Shown here: one piece after another, positions 58,899 through 64,000 of the stretch | Position numbering within the stretch: position 1 is the stretch's first letter | Layout of the letters: each line of letters starts with the position of its first letter | Notes under the pieces: model-generated | What the model saw: the letters and a program-made list of their open reading frames with translations, nothing else | The model's database searches: none | Told to the model about the DNA's origin: nothing | Assembly: GCA_050084985.1 (NCBI GenBank) | Contig: JBITNC010000002.1 | Coordinates: 20,956,001-21,020,000 of the forward strand | Source: Nageia nagi | Taxonomy: Eukaryota > Pinophyta | Reading direction: 5' to 3' | DNA: 64,000 bases | Program-made: the position numbers and the translations under genes

Positions 58899-60288
58899 TG
58901 TAAAATCCCAAATAATTCTTCAAGAAAATATTAGCCAATTATTGAGCTATAAATATAATATTATGCTTCTAGGCATACCAAAAATTGATCTAGGGTATCA
59001 AATATGTATAAAAATATACCAAAAACTTCAACATTGCACCTTTTGAGCTAGAAAATACATCAATAGCTCAACATGACATCAGGGAATCCATAAATCATGC
59101 AAAATCCACCACAAATAATCCCTAAAATATGATGTCACACCAAGAGAAGTAAGATATCATAAAACACATATTAAATAAGATAAGAAATGGAGATTAAGTG
59201 TGTCACAACTTAACTAATGAAGTAATTATAGGAATAATACAATACCAGGCCCCTCAAGGGCTCAATGTTGGCCTCTAAGGAGCCAACTAGGGCATAGCAA
59301 TATGCATATATGATAAATGATATATATATATATATTATATATATATATATATATATTATAGAACAACTACACTATACCATGTATTTATATGCCTCACTAA
59401 AGAGCTTCCTCATAAGCTAGCTCCTAGTGAAGAGAATAAGTGCTATTTAATAATGCCACCAGATGGATTCAAAGGTGCAGACCACTTTGGATGCCTTAGG
59501 GTAGTGCAACCTTAAAACATGAACATTCACCTCAATCACTAGTTATAAGGTGTTCTAAGCCTCCCAAAATCTCCTTGGTCTACATGCCCAAGGGTACTTA
59601 ATGGTACCAAGTCTTTGGTAACTCTGAAGAGAAGAAGGAGTTTTAATATAATAATCAACATATCTTTGTAATAATTCTCCAATGTATTTTATAACATAGT
59701 TTGTATTTGGATCTCACCTAGAATTCATTACCCAATTCTCCAATACAATGTTAGACTCCTAGAGTCTCTTAAATGCCCAATGTGGATGCCTAAGGATTAT
59801 GTATACCCAACATGGGTATATAGAGGTCATACATGCCCAACATAGGTGTCTAGATGCTACACATGCCCAAAATGGGTAAGAGTCATACATGCCATCTTAA
59901 TTTCTAGAAGTCATACATGGATGCTTAGGTGTCATCATGGACCAACATGAGGGTCTGGGAGTTTCCCAAGGTTGGTATAGGTGTGCAAGTGCTCCAAGTC
60001 GAATGTTCGGGGTATACATGATTATCCATATTAAGGTACCATCCTAGGTAGTATACAAGACTTGGTATTCCTACAATAAATATTAAGGATCTCTAAGTGT
60101 ACATAAAATAATAAAATAACTAATCCTAATTGTGGGAGGAAAACATCCCTCTTTGGGGTTCACAATGTAGGTCTAATGGACCATTATTTTTTTATCCCAA
60201 GTAACTAATAATGTAAAAATAAAATATTTATAAAGGAAACACTAAGGATACCAAATTTACTTATTTTTGTTCAAAAAGAGATGTTACA
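58899..60288 (-). repeat. 3' LTR of gag-protease element, unit B
   Basis: Full LTR with TGTAAAATCCC at the left and GATGTTACA at the right (plus strand). The minisatellite is at about 59,770-59,960 and a TA dinucleotide run at 59,319-59,361 is unique to this copy. It is inserted at the same LINE position as the element at 5,813. Confidence 0.88.
59319..59361. repeat. TA microsatellite
   Basis: An almost perfect (TA)n run inside the LTR. It is absent at the corresponding place in the two LTRs of the first element. Confidence 0.9.
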
Positions 60289-62332
60289 AAGCCTCCCCTC
60301 TCAAATTGCTTTCCCTCAAGCAATTGTAAAATACAAAAAAACCTTTTATTCCAAACATCTTTTGGTACATATGTATGCATCAAATGAAAAATTCTTTACG
60401 TAAAATACAACTTCAATATATCCCACCAATAAATCAGAAAATAACATCCATATAACAAAATAATTGGAAAAGTATCTCTCATGTCTAAATCATAAAAGTA
60501 ATGTGCAACCTTTCTTTTGAAACTATTTTTAGTCATGTTAGTGGTGGAAAAAATACATGATCTTTCTTAAGTATTAGTGCCTTCACTTTCATTTAGATCA
60601 ACCTTCTCTATGTAATTCTGACCTCCATGTATCGCATAAAAAACTTTTAATATTGAAATAAGGTCATTTCCATCATGAGTAATCCACATTAAGCATAAAA
60701 CTATAGTTTTGAGCTCATAGTTCACATGAAAATTTTTGATATAGCAATCCACAATAAGCACAAAAATGTAGTTGTGAGCATTTGCAATAATCATGAAATA
60801 ATAGGGATAAAAGCATTATTCCATCTATGTGTTATGATATCATCCTACAAAAATATAGGAAAAAAAAAACTATGAGTGGAAACAAAGAAGTCCCTTGTTC
60901 CTTATCAAGTTTCAAGCTCTTCTTATACCCAATGTTGCATTTCTAGGCTCTAGTTTTTTCTCATTGTGTGGCTAAATTGCTTCCATCCTTTTATTTATCA
61001 CTTGAGGATAATATTCCTTGATTCCTTCCAAGGTACGAGCCTTACCATCAACTTGGAAACTCATAGTTAGATTTTAGTAATTGGTATGAATATCTCCCAA
61101 TTCAAATAGCTATTGTACTCCCAAGATCATATGAGGATGTCCATCAAGGGGGTAGACATAAATTTTCTATAGCTGTATAACCTTTCAATATTACTCCAAA
61201 ATTTTTAACCAATTGATCCAAATGAGTAAGTTTCCCTTTAGCATTAAAAACTCTAAATCCTTCAAAACCTTTAGTCTTAATTCCTTTCTTGCTTACAAAT
61301 TTTCCATAAATAAAATTATGAGAAGCACCAAGATCTATGAATATCATTACCCCTTTTCCTTTTGCTTGATTAATTACCTTTAAAGTGAAATATTTTGGTT
61401 CTCCATTGAGGAAAGCAATCATGCTTCCAAAAGATGCCTCCTCCTTGGGTATTTCTTCATTCTCTAACACATCCACATCAAGCTCCAAGTTGGATCCATC
61501 ATCATCGTAAGGAAGGACCTCAATTTAATGCACTTTCCCTTTGTATTGACAATTATGCCTTGGTTTCCATAGTTTCTTGTAGTGGCGAAATTTACCTTCC
61601 TCCCTCAATTTCCTCCTAGTAGCTACATAAACTTGACTTTTCTAGGTGGAAGAATGCCTTGTGGTTGTTGATCACTTATTTTTTGCTTCAAATTTTCTCA
61701 TGATATGGCCTTTGTGTGTTTGTTCAACTTTGAGGGTAGTCATAGTGTCCTCCAAATCATATGCAATCCTTATTGCATCATCAAGGGTTTGTGGTCTTAA
61801 ATTTTCACCATCCATTATATAGCTTCCATCAATTCCTCTACAAAAATGAAAGTTAGGCTCATCCTTGAAATATTGTAAATCATCACTACTTTAATTTTAT
61901 GAAATTATGAAATATATTCATGAACTATTCCTTATTATTTTAGATATGTGAGCTTTCTAAAATAATCATTTTCCTTCTTCTTGTCAATTTTTTTTACCAA
62001 TATTCTTGTAAATGCATCAAAAGAAGTATGAGAATAATCTTGGTTAATTACCCCATGCTACCACCATTCAAGAGCATCTCCCTTGAGATACAATAATGCA
62101 AAATAAATGGTATCTTCTTCGATCATGTTGGGGATCTAGTTGAAGTATGTTTGGAGTTGATGTAGCCATGCCTACCCATCATATTCCTCCAATCATATAT
62201 AATTAACTATGTTTTATTTACCTTTTTATGGACTTCTTTCTTATCACCCCATGAATTTCCTTGAGAATGGGTCCCATGAGAACTATTCCCTTGGAGAATA
62301 AATATCTCCAAATAACTATTGAAATTCACATC
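60289..62332 (-). mobile_element. Interior of gag-protease LTR element, truncated by a later LTR
   Basis: Colinear with 7,171 to about 9,268, again without reverse transcriptase between the protease and the LTR. gag (about 61,640-62,300) is fragmented. Sequence stops at ATTCACATC (62,332), where a different LTR begins; the uninterrupted counterpart reads ATTCACATCTTTTCC at 9,261. Confidence 0.82.
61144..61488 (-). pseudogene. Aspartic protease of gag-protease element, 114-codon open reading
   Basis: MELDVDVLENEEIPKEEA opens the reading; the catalytic segment is MIFIDLGASHNFI (usual form DTGASHNFI, so Thr is replaced by Leu while Asp and Gly remain), followed by GKFVSKKGIKT and FGVILKGYTAIENL. 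This is the retropepsin fold of Ty3-gypsy elements. The open frame is longer than in the copy at 8,060-8,480, but the flanking gag is broken, so no active polyprotein is expected. Confidence 0.8.
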
Positions 62333-62525
62333 TGAAAGGAAATAGGAAAAACTTATATTGATACAATGAGACATACCTATAAATAGGCATTTACAAGAAC
62401 GAATACCATGGTTTGAGCACATGGTATTGTGCATATGGTTTTACAAAACAACGATAAACATTAAATGATAACTAACTTAGGGACTCTAAAGTTAGATACC
62501 CTAGCAAGCTTAACTTACTCTAACA
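62333..62525 (-). repeat. Short LTR of a second LTR element inserted in gag
   Basis: The plus strand starts TGAAAGGAAATAGG and ends CTAACA, so the minus strand runs TGTTAG...CCTTTCA. A purine tract (AAAAGGGGGG on the minus strand, 62,526-62,535) lies directly inside it, marking this as a 3' LTR. The partner LTR lies beyond the window. A flanking ACATC (62,328-62,332) may be one half of the target duplication. Confidence 0.75.
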
Positions 62526-64000
62526 CCCCCCTTTTAAGCTAGGCTAGGAGGTAGTAGACATAAGCAAACTAGTACAATATGGGTCCCGACAACAAGGCCT
62601 GATGAGGTACCCATTAACAAAATGAATCAAGCACAAAGAAGTTGTAGAGCGACCAAAGATAATGAACATGTGCAACTGAAGAACAAAGAACCTCCAACAA
62701 AAGTTGGATCAAAGAGTCACTACTCGATCAACACAAACAAAGAGAGTCCCTCAACCTGAAATTAGGGCATGAACTTTTCTTTGAAGAGCTTGTTGATGAT
62801 GCAAAAGGCACACCAAATGGTACCTAGAACCCATTAACACTGTACCAAAAATGGTACAAGGATCCATGAAGGAAGTCGATGTCGAACTCAGGAACACTGT
62901 CGAAGAAGATGGATCACCAAAACTCATTGTGCCAAGATTCAACACGATGAAGATAATGCAACACTAGGAAGATGCAACACGAGGAAGATGCAAAAAACTG
63001 GATACAAATAGAAGTCCTCCTAACTGAAACATGAAGTAATCCCCCATGAAAGATGCTGATGACCACACAACTTAGTAGAGAACAAGTCCACTAACTACGA
63101 CTGTCAAAAAATTGACGGGAGCATGAGGAATGATAACACAGTACTAAACATCAACCAAAGTGATGTTGAACAAAAGTTCAAGACTACAACAAGGTTTGAT
63201 CCTCATGATGTGTCTCCTAGGAACCTAGCAAAACAAAGTTGTAAATAAAGCCCCTCCTTAAAATTTGCCTTTATAAAATAGGCTTACAACCAATTTCATC
63301 AAAAACTATTCGAAGTCTGCTCCACAATGCAAAAAACGGCACTCAAAATGAAGTCCGTTTGCAAAAGTTATGGAATTAATTCGTTTTGGAGCAAAAATTA
63401 AATTTTTAATGCCCAAAACATTAGAAAAATTTAATTAAATTAAAAACAGTGAATTTAAATGGCAGAACTTCAAATTGTGATTCACGATTGATGGGGGAGG
63501 CAAAATGGGTCATGCAGCTACTCAAAACGATCGGAATGGAATGAGGAACATCATGAAAGTGTCCGTTCCCAAAAATGAGCCCCGATGAAAGCACAATCTT
63601 GAAAAACGTGACTGTTACACAAGCTGCCCCAATTAAATTGAAAGCTGAATCATCAAACACTCCTAACTTCCTCAAACGAGCTCGGATTCTAATGATCCAA
63701 AAGACAAAATTGTGTAACTCAAAAAAGGGTATCCGATTATGCTACCAGAAATCAAATTTGATGAACAGCAACTTCAAAAATTGTGCCTATCTTTTTCATG
63801 ACGTTTTCGAGCAAGTGAAGGGCACAAATCTCTCATAGCAGGAAGAACATACCCATTAGACAGCAAAGAGGCATGCACAGTCAGCAAGGAAACTTCAATT
63901 AGCAAAGGTGGCACGGGCTGAGGAAGGCTCGGAATTCACCAGCAAACCCGTCCATTCTCAGATCCGCAAGGAGGAAAAATGGCGAAGCAGCTGTAGCCAT
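62526..64000 (-). mobile_element. Interior of the second LTR element, no recognised coding domain
   Basis: GC content is visibly higher than elsewhere. No reverse transcriptase, RNase H or integrase motif is seen in the 1.47 kb next to the 3' LTR, where copia RNase H or gypsy integrase would be expected, so the element may be non-coding in this part. On the minus strand an ATG at 64,000 starts MATAASPFFLLADLRMDGF and stays open for about 30 codons before a stop; it may be a gag or captured exon start. Not recognised. Confidence 0.45.

Larger units (their letters stand above)
44047..61211. repeat. Tandem duplication unit B (17.2 kb)
   Basis: Head-to-tail partner of 29,051-44,046. It begins CATACAGCCACAC (compare CATACGGCCACCAC at 29,051) and keeps all elements in the same order. 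It is longer mainly because it retains 57,645-59,766. Confidence 0.92.

Noticed and set aside
62751-62945. A 64-codon minus-strand Ser/Thr-rich reading
   Set aside because: It is short, lies in the non-coding-looking interior of an LTR element, and has no motif.
1-64000. CRISPR arrays, operons, ribosome binding sites and other bacterial features
   Set aside because: Introns and plant retroelements show eukaryotic nuclear DNA; the tandem repeats lack the regular spacer structure of CRISPR.

Overview
The window is AT-rich nuclear DNA of a seed plant with a large, repeat-filled genome. The plant character is shown by an expansin-like A gene with short introns, plant-type L1 (LINE) retrotransposons, Ty1-copia and Ty3-gypsy-like elements with an initiator-Met-tRNA primer site, and a tRNA-derived SINE head. 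The very low density of host genes and the deep decay of almost every element suggest a gymnosperm, possibly a conifer or relative; this is an inference, not a proof. No intact transposon reading frame was found.

Region by region. 1-900: the 3' end of a minus-strand copia element (RNase H remnant, polypurine tract, LTR). 1,236-12,185: one decayed minus-strand LINE interrupted twice. A second, 5'-truncated LINE lies at 1,932-4,862 between 18-bp target duplications, and a complete LTR element with gag and protease but no visible reverse transcriptase lies at 5,813-11,409. 12,186-18,470: relics, including a spaced direct repeat, a minisatellite and an unclassified gag-like repeat. 18,477: SINE head. 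19,060-24,262: a plus-strand LINE covering ORF1, endonuclease, reverse transcriptase, zinc-binding tail and poly(A). 25,401-27,080: a 120-bp tandem duplication, a second copy of the gag-like repeat, and a repeat called R here. 27,655-28,869: the only host gene, an expansin-like A (EXLA) gene on the minus strand, probably a pseudogene.

29,051-61,211: a head-to-tail tandem duplication. Unit A (29,051-44,046) and unit B (44,047-61,211) share the same chain of elements: EXLA upstream DNA, a copia gag relic, R, a truncated EXLA 3' end, a copia element without its 5' LTR, a LINE scrap, R again, a LINE tail, and the gypsy-like LTR element. Unit A lacks about 2.1 kb that unit B keeps. 62,333-64,000: a different LTR element inserted into the gypsy-like gag; its internal part runs off the window and is richer in GC.

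The genes do not form a pathway. The interest lies in the history that can be read from the layout: nested insertions with matching empty sites inside the same window, a tandem array of EXLA remnants, and a large tandem duplication whose junction is visible.
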